Assembly: GCA_949788275.1 (NCBI GenBank)
Contig: OX460916.1
Span: 2,914,001-2,978,000 of the forward strand
Direction of reading: 5' to 3'
Origin: Weeksellaceae bacterium
GTDB taxonomy: Bacteria > Bacteroidota > Bacteroidia > Flavobacteriales > Weeksellaceae
Length of the DNA stretch: 64,000 nt
In this document: positions 43,423 through 52,065 of the stretch, one piece after another
Position numbering within the stretch: the first letter of the stretch is position 1
Layout: every line of letters starts with the position of its first letter
Notes under the pieces: generated by a model
What the model saw: only the letters and a program-made list of their open reading frames with translations
The model's database searches: none
What the model was told of the DNA's origin: nothing
Program-made: the position numbers and the translations under genes

Positions 43423-44325
43423 ATGTATTTTATCCCAATTATCCTCCTAATCCTCATCCTTATTGGACTAGGTATATTTACGGTCAAGCAGCAAACGGCC
43501 GTTATCGTCGAACGTTTCGGTAAGTACCAAAACGTGCGTAATGCGGGACTTCAATTTAAAATTCCTTTTATCGATAAAATAGCGGGAAGACTTTCTTTAA
43601 AAATTCAGCAATTGGATGTGGTGGTTGAAACCAAAACCAAAGATGATGTATTTGTACGTCTGAAAGTTTCGGTTCAATACCAAGTCATCAAATTGCAAGT
43701 TTATGATGCCTTTTACCGATTAGATAACCCATACAATCAGATTACGTCGTATGTATTTGATGTGATTCGTGCTGAAGTTCCAAAACTTCGTCTAGACGAC
43801 GTTTTTGAAAAGAAAGACGATATTGCTATCGCTGTAAAAGGTGAATTGCAAGAAGCGATGAATACGTATGGCTACGACATCATTAAAACCTTGGTTACGG
43901 ACATTGATCCCGATGAGCAAGTGAAGCATGCTATGAACAGGATTAACGCGTCAGAACGCGAGAAAATAGCTGCTCAATATGAAGGAGATGCTCAACGCAT
44001 CTTAATCGTAGAAAAAGCGAAAGCGGAAGCTGAATCGAAGCGTTTACAAGGGCAAGGGATTGCCGATCAACGTCGCGAGATTGCCAAAGGTTTGTTAGAG
44101 TCAGTGGATGTTTTAAATGGTGTGGGCATTAGCTCGCAAGAAGCTTCCGCCTTAATTGTTGTAACCCAGCATTACGATACTTTACAGTCGATTGGTGAAC
44201 ATGCAGGAAGTAAATTGGTGCTTTTACCGAACTCTCCTACAGCAGCTTCGGATATGTTAAATACCATGGTGACTTCATTTACAGCCGCCCATGAACTGAA
44301 TAGCAAAGAAGATAAGAAGTCTTAA
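43423..44325 (+). CDS. SPFH/Band 7 domain protein (stomatin/paraslipin-like)
   Basis: A 300-residue membrane-anchored protein. One hydrophobic N-terminal segment (residues 2-18) is followed by the SPFH domain (AVIVERFGKYQNVRNAGLQF, residues about 25-200) and a long alpha-helical coiled-coil region rich in Ala/Glu/Lys, ending in a low-complexity tail. Stomatin-like proteins build membrane microdomains and often work with NfeD proteins; none is seen here. A terminator shared with the convergent HdeD-like gene follows. Confidence 0.93.
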   Translation: MYFIPIILLILILIGLGIFTVKQQTAVIVERFGKYQNVRNAGLQFKIPFIDKIAGRLSLKIQQLDVVVETKTKDDVFVRLKVSVQYQVIKLQVYDAFYRLDNPYNQITSYVFDVIRAEVPKLRLDDVFEKKDDIAIAVKGELQEAMNTYGYDIIKTLVTDIDPDEQVKHAMNRINASEREKIAAQYEGDAQRILIVEKAKAEAESKRLQGQGIADQRREIAKGLLESVDVLNGVGISSQEASALIVVTQHYDTLQSIGEHAGSKLVLLPNSPTAASDMLNTMVTSFTAAHELNSKEDKKS

Positions 44326-44343
44326 ACTTCTTCCAATAGAAAG

Positions 44344-44377
44344 AAAAAAGCGAGTAGGTAACCCTACTCGCTTTTTT
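44344..44377. terminator. bidirectional terminator
   Basis: Stem AAAAAAGCGAGTAGG (44344-44358) / CCTACTCGCTTTTTT (44363-44377), 4-nt loop, T-runs on both strands. It serves the SPFH gene and the convergent HdeD-like gene. Confidence 0.9.
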
Positions 44378-44394
44378 TATGGATGGATAAGACC

Positions 44395-45033
44395 TTAGTC
44401 TTTTAATTCATGCTCAATTTCTTTACGAATCGCTTCGTAACGGTCGCGTAATTCTTGTGATATTTTAGAGGGAGCTTTCTTAATCTTACGAAGGCTTAAT
44501 GCAAAGGATATGGCGAAAAAACCAACCGTAATAAACGCTAAACCAGCCCAGAATACAGCCGTCATTCCTGCTAATATAGGGTTGAATAATAGGATTAATC
44601 CTAAAATGACCCCAATTACACCGACAAACATCGACATACCCCAGTCACCAACTCCATATTGCTTTAAGTCTAATGAAAGACTAATTGCGCTAATAGAGCG
44701 AAACAATACCAGGAATCCAATATAGTAAGCGAATATTTCTAAGGATAATAACGGGTTAAAAACAAGATAAACCCCAACAATTGCGGTCACAAGACCAAAT
44801 GCAAATGTCCAACCCCAGTTGTCCAATTCATCTTTGTTGGAAAGAGAGAAGACCACTTCAAAAATCCCCGAAAATAAAAAGGTTATACTGAAAATGATAG
44901 CCAAAGTGGTATAGGCCGTTAAAGGGGTAAAGAAAGAGAAGATTCCTGCGCCAATAAAAATAATTCCAATGATTAAAGGAATCCACCAGTATTTAATACT
45001 GTTTTTGACTGATTTATAAAAAGTTCTTGCCAT
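44395..45033 (-). CDS. HdeD-family membrane protein (DUF308)
   Basis: A 212-residue integral membrane protein with six predicted helices in two tandem repeats of the DUF308 unit, the HdeD pattern (WIPLIIGIIFIGAGIFSFF, GVYLVFNPLLSLEIFAYYIG). The C-terminus is a charged cytoplasmic helix. In enterobacteria HdeD supports acid resistance; in this phylum the role is unknown. It has its own promoter region in the 190-bp gap shared with the prolyl oligopeptidase gene. Confidence 0.82.
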   Translation of the reverse strand: MARTFYKSVKNSIKYWWIPLIIGIIFIGAGIFSFFTPLTAYTTLAIIFSITFLFSGIFEVVFSLSNKDELDNWGWTFAFGLVTAIVGVYLVFNPLLSLEIFAYYIGFLVLFRSISAISLSLDLKQYGVGDWGMSMFVGVIGVILGLILLFNPILAGMTAVFWAGLAFITVGFFAISFALSLRKIKKAPSKISQELRDRYEAIRKEIEHELKD

Positions 45034-45152
45034 AATAGTTTTAGTTTACTCAATTATAACTAAATAGTAGCAAGAACTATACCCAATTAACAATTTTGTT
45101 AAAAATCTTGAGGATGCTTTTTAACATGATTTTTAGGTTAATTATTGTAGTG

Positions 45153-45180
45153 TTGAATGCAAAAAAAATCCGTATTTTAG
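45153..45180 (+). promoter_or_regulatory. candidate promoter of the prolyl oligopeptidase gene
   Basis: TTG at 45153-45155 and TATTTTAG at 45173-45180 (one mismatch from TAnnTTTG), 17 bases between; the start codon is 45 bases further on. Confidence 0.4.
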
Positions 45181-45224
45181 TAGATAAAATTATTTACACT
45201 ATAAAAGTTTATTAACGACGACAG

Positions 45225-47339
45225 ATGAAGAAAACGGTATTTTTAGCATTAAATCTAGCAATTATGACTGGCCTACATGCCCAAGGGTATAAAAAGAGTT
45301 ATCCAGAAACCAAAAAAATAGATCATTTCGATAACTATTTCGATAACCAGGTCAACGACCACTACCGCTGGTTAGAAGATGATTTATCATCGCAAACTAA
45401 AAAATGGGTAATCGATCAAAACAAAGCTACCTATGCTTATTTGAATGAGATTCCTTTACGTACTCAATTGAAGAAATCGTTAACGGATATTTGGAATTAC
45501 GAGAAAATTTCAACGCCTTTTAAAGAAGGTGATTTTACATACTACTACAAAAATGACGGATTGCAACAGCATTCGGTTTTGTATAGAAAATTAGGGGAAG
45601 ACGGAAAAGAGGAGATCTTTTTAGATCCGAATACGTTCTCCAAAGATGGGTCGACGTCGCTTGCCGATGTTTCTTTTTCAAAAGATGGAAGCTTAGCGGC
45701 TTATTCAATTTCTGAAGGAGGATCTGATTGGCGTAAAGTGATTGTTTTAAAAACAGCAGACCGCACAACCGTTGGTGAAACCATGGTGGATGTGAAATTC
45801 TCTGGAATTGCTTGGAAAGGTAATGAAGGATTTTATTACTCGAGCTACGATAAGCCGAAAGGGTCTGAGTTATCTCAAATGACCGATCAACATAAATTGT
45901 ATTACCATGCTTTGGGAACTTCTCAGAAAAGAGATAAACTAATTTTTGGTGGTGATCAAATCCCTCGTCGTTATGTAGGTGCCTATTTAACCGATGATCA
46001 AAACTATTTGATTATTACGGCGGCTAACACAACGACAGGGAATGAGTTGTACTACAAAGACCTGACTAACCCAACATCGGCGATAAACCCAATTGTTGGT
46101 GATTTCGAATCGAATACTTCAGTGGTAGAGAATGATGGAAAGACGTTTTATTTAATTACAAACCGGAACGCTCCAAACAATAAATTGGTGAAGGTTTCTC
46201 TTGACCATTTAAGCGAAGCTAACTGGACAACGGTAATTCCTGAAACAGAAAATGTATTGAGCATTTCTACAGCGGGAGGGTATTTCTTTGCGAAATATTT
46301 AAAAGATGCTGTTTCGGTGGTGGAACAATTTAAATACGATGGTCTAAAAGTGCGTTCTATTACCCTACCAGGTATTGGTACTGCTTCTGGTTTTGATGGT
46401 AAAAAAGAAGAAAAAGAAATCTATTACAGTTTCTCTAACTACATTACGCCTTCAACCAGTTTTAAATACAATGTAGAAGACGGACAATCGAATGAATACA
46501 TTAAACCCAATGTGAAATTCAATACCGAAGATTATATTTCAGAGCAAGTATTCTATACCTCAAAAGATGGGACGAAAGTACCTATGATTATTACGTATAA
46601 AAAGGGATTGAAGAAAAATGGGAAAAACCCAACCATTGTGTATGGTTATGGTGGATTCAATATTAGCTTAACACCTGGTTTTAGCGCAACAACAGCTGCC
46701 TGGTTAGAAAATGGAGGTGTATACGCCGTTCCAAATCTACGTGGAGGAGGTGAATACGGTAAAAAATGGCACGATGGTGGTCGTCAATTTAATAAGTTGA
46801 ATGTCTTCAACGATTTTATTGCTGCTGCTGAGTACTTACAGAAAAACAATTATACATCACCCGATTATACAGCCTTATCAGGTGGATCGAATGGTGGTTT
46901 ATTGGTGGGTGCTACCATGACTATTAATCCAAAAATAGCGAAGGTTGCTCTTCCTGCTGTAGGTGTATTGGATATGCTTCGTTATCACACATTTACAGCC
47001 GGTGCTGGTTGGGGGTATGATTATGGAACCGCAGCAGATAGCAAGGAAATGTTTGATTATTTGAAAGCATATTCACCTGTTCATAATGTAAAAGCGGGAA
47101 CGTGTTATCCAGCGACGCTAGTGACAACAGGCGATCACGATGATCGTGTTGTTCCTGCGCATTCATATAAGTTTGCAGCTGAATTACAAGCGAAACAAGG
47201 ATGTGAGAATCCGGTGTTAATACGCATTGAGACCAAAGCCGGACACGGTGCTGGTCGTTCGACGGATGTTGTAATTAATGAAACAGCCGATAAATATGCT
47301 TTCACGCTTTGGAATATGGGGATCAAAAAATTAAAATAA
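45225..47339 (+). CDS. prolyl oligopeptidase family serine peptidase (S9A)
   Basis: A 704-residue secreted serine peptidase cleaving after proline in short peptides. Signal peptide 1-20 (MTGLHAQG end). The N-terminal seven-bladed propeller (about 70-420) restricts substrate size. The alpha/beta-hydrolase part has catalytic Ser in SGGSNGGLLVGA, Asp in TTGDHDDRVVPAHS and His in KAGHGAGR. It is a single gene with its own candidate promoter and terminator, and fits the peptide-using lifestyle seen at 53-61 kb. Confidence 0.93.
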   Translation: MKKTVFLALNLAIMTGLHAQGYKKSYPETKKIDHFDNYFDNQVNDHYRWLEDDLSSQTKKWVIDQNKATYAYLNEIPLRTQLKKSLTDIWNYEKISTPFKEGDFTYYYKNDGLQQHSVLYRKLGEDGKEEIFLDPNTFSKDGSTSLADVSFSKDGSLAAYSISEGGSDWRKVIVLKTADRTTVGETMVDVKFSGIAWKGNEGFYYSSYDKPKGSELSQMTDQHKLYYHALGTSQKRDKLIFGGDQIPRRYVGAYLTDDQNYLIITAANTTTGNELYYKDLTNPTSAINPIVGDFESNTSVVENDGKTFYLITNRNAPNNKLVKVSLDHLSEANWTTVIPETENVLSISTAGGYFFAKYLKDAVSVVEQFKYDGLKVRSITLPGIGTASGFDGKKEEKEIYYSFSNYITPSTSFKYNVEDGQSNEYIKPNVKFNTEDYISEQVFYTSKDGTKVPMIITYKKGLKKNGKNPTIVYGYGGFNISLTPGFSATTAAWLENGGVYAVPNLRGGGEYGKKWHDGGRQFNKLNVFNDFIAAAEYLQKNNYTSPDYTALSGGSNGGLLVGATMTINPKIAKVALPAVGVLDMLRYHTFTAGAGWGYDYGTAADSKEMFDYLKAYSPVHNVKAGTCYPATLVTTGDHDDRVVPAHSYKFAAELQAKQGCENPVLIRIETKAGHGAGRSTDVVINETADKYAFTLWNMGIKKLK

Positions 47340-47357
47340 TCCTTTATAAATCGATTT

Positions 47358-47395
47358 AAAAAGTCCATCTGAATTTCAGATGGACTTTTTTGTTT
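47358..47395 (+). terminator. terminator of the prolyl oligopeptidase gene
   Basis: Perfect 15-bp stem (AAAAAGTCCATCTGA against TCAGATGGACTTTTT), 3-nt loop and T-run. Confidence 0.92.
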
Positions 47396-47454
47396 TTGTA
47401 CTGGGCTAAGTGTTAATCAAATGATAATTCGTCTGAACCAAGAGATGAGATTTG

Positions 47455-47462
47455 TACCTTTG
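47455..47462 (+). promoter_or_regulatory. -7 box of the alcohol dehydrogenase gene
   Basis: TACCTTTG, perfect TAnnTTTG, 75 bases before the start at 47537. No clear -33 element. Confidence 0.45.
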
Positions 47463-47536
47463 ATTCAATGTGTATTCAAAGGAATGCATACAGCAACTCT
47501 GTTGTCAATGAGAAATAACAACTTAAAAAATAAACG

Positions 47537-48586
47537 ATGAAAACAAAAGCATTTGCAGCCTTTAATGAGGTGGATGATTTAATCCCGCATGAATTGACGA
47601 GAAGAGTGTTAACGGCCGAAGATGTAGCCATTGATATATTGTATTGTGGTGTTTGTCACAGTGATTTACATACTGTAAAAGGCGATTGGGGTAAACCGAG
47701 CTATCCGGTTGTGCCTGGGCATGAGATTATAGGCCGCGTGAGCGCCGTAGGAGCTGATGTAACAAGTTATAAAGTAGGTGATTTAGTTGGGGTTGGTTGT
47801 ATGGTGGAGTCTTGTCAGCATTGTCATTCATGTGATGAAGGCTTAGAGCAATACTGTGAAAATGGAATGATTGGAACGTATAATTCGACTAAATCGAAAC
47901 ATGGTGGAGTGACCTACGGTGGGTATTCTACAGCCATTGTCGTGGAAGAAAAGTTTGTCTTACGCGTTCCAGAAACAATTGATGCGGCAGCGGCAGCGCC
48001 TCTTCTTTGTGCTGGAATTACGACATGGTCGCCACTGCGCCATTGGAATGTTAAGGCTGGAGATAAAGTGGGGATTGTTGGCTTAGGCGGTTTAGGACAT
48101 ATGGGGGTAAAGTTTGCTAAAGCAATGGGCGCTCATGTTGTGATGATAACCACATCGATTGAAAAAGGAGAAGATGCCAAGAAATTAGGTGCTGATGAGG
48201 TGTTGGTTTCTAAGGATGCCGATCAGATGAAGGCTCACCGCTCGAGTTTTGATTTTTTATTGAATACAATTCCTGTTGATCATGATGTGAATCCGTACCT
48301 GAATTTATTAAAGTTAGATAAAACAATGGTTATGGTTGGTGCTATTGAGCCTTTAAGCAGCGTCCATTCGGGCTTATTAATTGGTAAACGAAGAAACATT
48401 GCGGGATCTTTAATTGGAGGTATAAAAGAAACCCAAGAAATGTTAGATTTCTGTGGTGAACATCAAATTGTATCGGAAGTGGAGATGATCAATATGGATA
48501 CGATTAATGAGGCTTATGTGCGCATGCAAAAATCGGATGTGAAATACCGTTTCGTGATTGATATGGCATCGTTGAAAGGGGAATGA
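47537..48586 (+). CDS. zinc-dependent NAD(P) alcohol dehydrogenase, cinnamyl-alcohol-dehydrogenase/YahK type
   Basis: A 349-residue cytoplasmic medium-chain dehydrogenase/reductase. Catalytic zinc ligands lie in YCGVCHSDLHTVKGDWG and GHEIIGRV; structural zinc ligands in CQHCHSCDEGLEQYC; the nucleotide-binding fold has VGIVGLGGLGHMGVKFAKAM. NADPH is likely for this clade, oxidising alcohols or reducing aldehydes; the physiological substrate is not clear. It is transcribed alone and is followed by a period-7 repeat, an interspersed element and then a terminator. Confidence 0.93.
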   Translation: MKTKAFAAFNEVDDLIPHELTRRVLTAEDVAIDILYCGVCHSDLHTVKGDWGKPSYPVVPGHEIIGRVSAVGADVTSYKVGDLVGVGCMVESCQHCHSCDEGLEQYCENGMIGTYNSTKSKHGGVTYGGYSTAIVVEEKFVLRVPETIDAAAAAPLLCAGITTWSPLRHWNVKAGDKVGIVGLGGLGHMGVKFAKAMGAHVVMITTSIEKGEDAKKLGADEVLVSKDADQMKAHRSSFDFLLNTIPVDHDVNPYLNLLKLDKTMVMVGAIEPLSSVHSGLLIGKRRNIAGSLIGGIKETQEMLDFCGEHQIVSEVEMINMDTINEAYVRMQKSDVKYRFVIDMASLKGE

Positions 48587-48593
48587 TGTGATT

Positions 48594-48635
48594 ATTAGAT
48601 GTTAGATAGTAGATTTGAGACATGAGACATGAGAT
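48594..48635 (+). repeat. degenerate tandem repeat, period 7
   Basis: Six consecutive 7-mers: ATTAGAT GTTAGAT AGTAGAT then TTGAGAC ATGAGAC ATGAGAT. The period is exact; the last four bases alternate between AGAT and AGAC. Confidence 0.75.
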
Positions 48636-48748
48636 GTTGGAATTATAAGCGTCGTCTAATGTCAGTAGATCATCGGCTATCTAAGTACTATGAATCATGA
48701 ATCGGCCATTGAAAACCCAATGCCATTTAATTTAATTTAAATGGCTCT

Positions 48749-48844
48749 GCGGCAGGGATAGAAGCAATTGTTTGAGCTTTTTGGTGGAGTGAAACGCAAC
48801 CGAAAAGCGAGTGCGGATAGCCCGGCGCGTAGCGGCCGCCCAAA
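48749..48844 (-). repeat. interspersed intergenic element, copy E
   Basis: Inverted copy, very close to copy D. Minus-strand blocks: TTTGGGCGGCCGCTACGCG, CGGGCTATCCGCACTCGC, hairpin arms GCTTTTCGGT and ACCAAAAAGC (one mismatch), CTCAAACAATTGCTTC and TATCCCTGCCGC. Confidence 0.85.
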
Positions 48845-48884
48845 TAATAAAATATAAGCTTATGGATTAGATAAGCGCATCTAT

Positions 48885-48917
48885 AAAAAGGTCACTTCGG
48901 GAGAAGTGGCCTTTTTT
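48885..48917 (+). terminator. terminator between the dehydrogenase and sigma-factor genes
   Basis: Stem AAAAAGGTCACTTC / GAAGTGGCCTTTTT with one G-T pair, GGGA loop and a run of Ts. Confidence 0.85.
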
Positions 48918-48991
48918 TAGTAATATTGATTAATGGTTGTAACCTTTTTATAATCTTTGCATCTATATAGTAATAACACAAATTAACACAG

Positions 48992-49570
48992 GTGGGAATT
49001 TTTACACTCAATAAGAAAACGGACGAACAACAGTTGGTGCTCAGGCTTCAGAAGTATGAACCAGCTGCTCAGAAAAAGCTGTACGATCAGTTAGCTAAAA
49101 AAATGCTAAGTGTTTGTAGGAGTTATATAACGGATACGCATTATGCGGAGGATTGCATGATTAATGGCTTTTGTAAGGTGTATGCCCATGTGCAGAAGTT
49201 TAAAAGTGAAGGCAGTTTTGAAGGCTGGGTGAGGCGAATTATGGTGAATGAGTGTTTGACCTTTTTACGGTCGAACAAAACTTTAATCTATATCGATGAT
49301 AGCCGTTATGCAGATTACGATACACTGGATGATGAATTGGAAGAATTGGCGTTTGATTTTAACGTGCATGATGTGTTAGGAAAACTTCCGGAAGCTTATC
49401 GGTTGGTATTTAATTTACATGTGTTAGAGGATTATTCGCACCAAGAGATTGCAGAGATGCTTTCTATATCGGTTTCCTCGAGTAAGACCCAATTGTTTAG
49501 GGCAAAAGCGAAGTTAAGAGAGATTGTAAGTCAACAAAAAAATAAAGGAGATGAAGTCGAATCAGTTTAA
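48992..49570 (+). CDS. ECF-type RNA polymerase sigma factor
   Basis: A 192-residue sigma-70 family factor with only regions 2 and 4. Region 2 includes MLSVCRSYITDTHYAEDCMINGF and FKSEGSFEGWVRRIMVNECL; region 4 includes LPEAYRLVFNLHVLEDYSHQ and EIAEMLSISVSSSKTQLFRA. It should direct RNA polymerase to a small regulon, likely envelope-related. The start is GTG. It overlaps the next gene by 20 bases, a sign of coupled translation with a probable regulator. Confidence 0.92.
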   Translation: MGIFTLNKKTDEQQLVLRLQKYEPAAQKKLYDQLAKKMLSVCRSYITDTHYAEDCMINGFCKVYAHVQKFKSEGSFEGWVRRIMVNECLTFLRSNKTLIYIDDSRYADYDTLDDELEELAFDFNVHDVLGKLPEAYRLVFNLHVLEDYSHQEIAEMLSISVSSSKTQLFRAKAKLREIVSQQKNKGDEVESV

Positions 49571-50174
49571 TAAATACATAAAAGATCAAGTTGACCTGAA
49601 GGAGGTTGAACCGTCTCATGATGCATGGGATCGGATTCAGGCGCGAATGATTCAGGGTGAAGAAGAAAAGCCTTCTTCGAAGAAATGGTGGCTGTCTGCA
49701 GCTGCACTGGCGTTAGTGGTTAGTTTCTCGGGTTATTTGATTTTGGATTCTGCAAAAGAGACCGGTGTTGAAACGGTAAAGACCGAGGAGCAACCTTCAA
49801 TGCCAACCGATTCTGTTGAGGTGGAACGCCAAGTTCTGATGAATAAGCAGGTGGAGGTTGTGCAGGAAAATAAACCCAGTTCTGCGCAAGCGCATAAGGA
49901 AAAAGCAGCAAAAGAATTGGAAACTTCACCGGTTAAAGCACCAGGCCATGTTGTACCAAAGCTAGATGTTGGCCCACAGCCTTTGAGCCAGAAAGAATTG
50001 CGAACTGCGTTAGCAACGTCGTTGGATACGGTTCAGGTTGCCCCTAAGAAAAAGAAAAAGAATTATGTGGATTCGGAAGATTTACTGTATTCCATTGAAA
50101 ATAAAGATAATATTAAGAAGACGAAAGAGGGCGGTCGTGTTGCCGTTATCGACTTGAATAAGAAAGAAGACTAA
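49551..50174 (+). CDS. probable anti-sigma factor or membrane regulator
   Basis: A 207-residue protein with a cytoplasmic N-terminus of about 48 residues (MKSNQFNKYIKDQVDLKEVE, HDAWDRIQARM), one transmembrane helix (about 49-65, WWLSAAALALVVSFSGYLIL) and an extracytoplasmic tail rich in Glu, Lys and Pro. That layout, and the 20-base overlap with the sigma-factor gene, fits an anti-sigma factor, although no known anti-sigma domain is recognised. Function is inferred from position. The next gene, an outer-membrane barrel, follows 11 bases later. Confidence 0.7.
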   Translation: MKSNQFNKYIKDQVDLKEVEPSHDAWDRIQARMIQGEEEKPSSKKWWLSAAALALVVSFSGYLILDSAKETGVETVKTEEQPSMPTDSVEVERQVLMNKQVEVVQENKPSSAQAHKEKAAKELETSPVKAPGHVVPKLDVGPQPLSQKELRTALATSLDTVQVAPKKKKKNYVDSEDLLYSIENKDNIKKTKEGGRVAVIDLNKKED

Positions 50175-50185
50175 ACGAGGGAATT

Positions 50186-51241
50186 ATGAAAAACTATTAT
50201 ACATTTTTGTGCTGTGCTTTGTGTTTATTTGCATGGCCAGCTTTGGCTCAGAAGCCTTTAATTCAAGTGGATATTAATCCGAAAGACCACCAACCAGTAA
50301 GTCCTATTGTAAAAGAGAATATAGAGAAATATGCCCAACGCATAAATGATGTGATTCGGTTGGAGAAAGCAAAAATGGAATCGGAGATTGAAAAAATCGA
50401 TTTTCAGGTGTCGAAAAATCAATTGTCTTTGGAAGAGGCAGATCAATTGAAAAAAGAGACCTCGGAAAAATACTCGGAGACCATTAACGAAAAGATTGAG
50501 AAGATTGAGTTTGATATGGATGATGTGATTAAGAAACAGGTTCGTTTTTCTTTATTGAATTCTGATGCCCAAACCGATTATGAAGAGTTTGAAGAGTTGA
50601 GACGTCGACACAGTGCTGTGAGAAGCTTATCTCCCTATATGAGTTATGGTGCATTTTTCTTAACCAATAGCGAACCCGATAATGATTTGGATAAAAATGT
50701 AGGTTTTTCGACCAATTTAGAATTGGGGATGAAGTTGAATTATCAATTTAGTAGAACAAGTCCTTGGGGTTTTACGTCTGGGTTAGCTTTTTCTTGGCGG
50801 ACATTACGCATTGATAATAACCGAAAGTTCTCGAAAGATGAACATGGGGATGTGTTTTTGGAGCGTTTTGATGGAAGTTTTAAGAAGAGTAAATTAAGAT
50901 CGACGTATTTAATGCTACCGATTGGGCTTCAATACAATCTTTCGCCTTTAAAAACAGCAGGACAGAATGTACAATATCGTTCGTTTTATAGTGGGTTTAA
51001 GATTGGTGCCAATGTGTATGGTGGTGCCTTATTATCGTCGAATAATATTACGAAAGGCAATAAAAAATCGGGAAGAAACAGAGAGAATTATCAAATGGCC
51101 CCTTTTGTTTATGGTGCACAGTTGAATGTAGCGCATGGAAATGTAGCGGTTTATGTTCGGAAAGATTTGAATGATTTGTTTCGGAAAGAAACGTTTAATC
51201 ATTCTCAGCTATTGCAGTTTGGAGTAACTTTTGGTTTCTAA
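50186..51241 (+). CDS. outer-membrane beta-barrel protein with coiled-coil N-terminal region
   Basis: A 351-residue protein: signal peptide 1-22 (CLFAWPALAQ), a charged helical, coiled-coil-like region at about 40-150 (EKIEFDMDDVIKKQ), then a beta-barrel domain of PorT-like type ending in an aromatic final strand (LLQFGVTFGF). It is the last gene of a sigma factor / membrane regulator / barrel operon and could be either a target or a sensor of that system. A strong terminator follows. Confidence 0.75.
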   Translation: MKNYYTFLCCALCLFAWPALAQKPLIQVDINPKDHQPVSPIVKENIEKYAQRINDVIRLEKAKMESEIEKIDFQVSKNQLSLEEADQLKKETSEKYSETINEKIEKIEFDMDDVIKKQVRFSLLNSDAQTDYEEFEELRRRHSAVRSLSPYMSYGAFFLTNSEPDNDLDKNVGFSTNLELGMKLNYQFSRTSPWGFTSGLAFSWRTLRIDNNRKFSKDEHGDVFLERFDGSFKKSKLRSTYLMLPIGLQYNLSPLKTAGQNVQYRSFYSGFKIGANVYGGALLSSNNITKGNKKSGRNRENYQMAPFVYGAQLNVAHGNVAVYVRKDLNDLFRKETFNHSQLLQFGVTFGF

Positions 51242-51256
51242 AACCATTGATATAGT

Positions 51257-51284
51257 AAAAAAGCCAGCATATGCTGGCTTTTTT
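51257..51284. terminator. bidirectional terminator, perfect palindrome
   Basis: AAAAAAGCCAGCAT joined directly to ATGCTGGCTTTTTT, a 28-bp perfect palindrome with T-runs in both directions. It overlaps the stop codon of the convergent small membrane gene (51284-51286). Confidence 0.85.
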
Positions 51285-51562
51285 TATGATTTGTTTTCTT
51301 TGAGATAGATTCTTAAATATTGTATAAGGACTAATAAACCGACGCTTAACAGGAAAGTAATGCCTGTATAGGCGACTAGCATAGGGTTTTCTACACCGCT
51401 TTTAAGAAAAATAAAATAGGCGATAAAGATGGAAAAGAGTTGCATGAATGCACTTCGCCAGCTAATTTTTTTTAAGAGTTGTTTATCCTGTGTTCTAAAA
51501 CCAGATAATGCTTGGTGAATCGTAGGAAAAATTAGGAGTAAAAAGGCTAGTATTTTTAACAT
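51284..51562 (-). CDS. small three-helix membrane protein
   Basis: A 92-residue integral membrane protein with about three transmembrane helices (about 1-17, 35-52 and 58-82). No motif that I recognise. It is five bases downstream of a YkgJ-type gene and seems to be the last gene of a leftward unit HMG-CoA reductase / YkgJ / this. Function unknown. Confidence 0.7.
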   Translation of the reverse strand: MLKILAFLLLIFPTIHQALSGFRTQDKQLLKKISWRSAFMQLFSIFIAYFIFLKSGVENPMLVAYTGITFLLSVGLLVLIQYLRIYLKENKS

Positions 51563-51567
51563 GACGA

Positions 51568-52059
51568 CTATTTTAATAAAATTTGTTTTTGCATTTGTTC
51601 CACGACTTCAAAAGTCGCTGGACAAATCAAGGTGTTTTGAATCGTTAGATCATTGATTTGATAAAACTTCTTTCGGTCGGTATGTGGATACTCTCTACAC
51701 GCTTTTGGTCGGTCTTCATAGACTAAACAATAATTTTCGGCATCTAGAAATGGACACGGAAGTTGTTGCAATACATAATCATCATCTTCATCAATGCGCA
51801 AATACTTCTCGATAAACTGACTCGGTTTTAAGCGAAAGACGTTGGATAATCGTTCGATGTCTTTTTGCGTAAAAAGGGGTCCCGTTGTTTTGCAACAATT
51901 TCCACATGATAGGCAATCTATCCGATCGAAGACATCGTCGTGTATCGATTGCATTTGTTGATCTAAATTTTTAGGCGGCTTTTTTTTCAGCCGCTCTAAA
52001 TATTTTTTATGTTCTTTTTGTTTTTCTTTGGCTTGCTCGAAATAGTCTGCTAAATCCAC
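51568..52059 (-). CDS. YkgJ-type cysteine-cluster protein
   Basis: A 163-residue cytoplasmic protein of the YkgJ (zinc- or iron-chelating CxxCxxCC) family: DCLSCGNCCKTTGPLFT at about 54-70 and CPFLDAENYCLVYEDRPKACREYPH further on, giving eight conserved cysteines that could hold a metal cluster. The N-terminal 40 residues are lysine-rich and helical. Function of the family is not settled. It lies seven bases from the HMG-CoA reductase stop and likely shares its transcript. Confidence 0.87.
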   Translation of the reverse strand: MDLADYFEQAKEKQKEHKKYLERLKKKPPKNLDQQMQSIHDDVFDRIDCLSCGNCCKTTGPLFTQKDIERLSNVFRLKPSQFIEKYLRIDEDDDYVLQQLPCPFLDAENYCLVYEDRPKACREYPHTDRKKFYQINDLTIQNTLICPATFEVVEQMQKQILLK

Positions 52060-52065
52060 GAATTG

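Larger units (their letters stand above)
48587..48991. other. 405-bp gap: repeats and terminator
   Basis: No gene. From left to right it holds a 7-bp-period tandem region (48594-48635), the copy E element (48749-48844), the terminator at 48885 and the upstream region of the sigma-factor gene, including a TAATCTTTG at 48951-48959 that resembles a -7 box. Confidence 0.7.
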
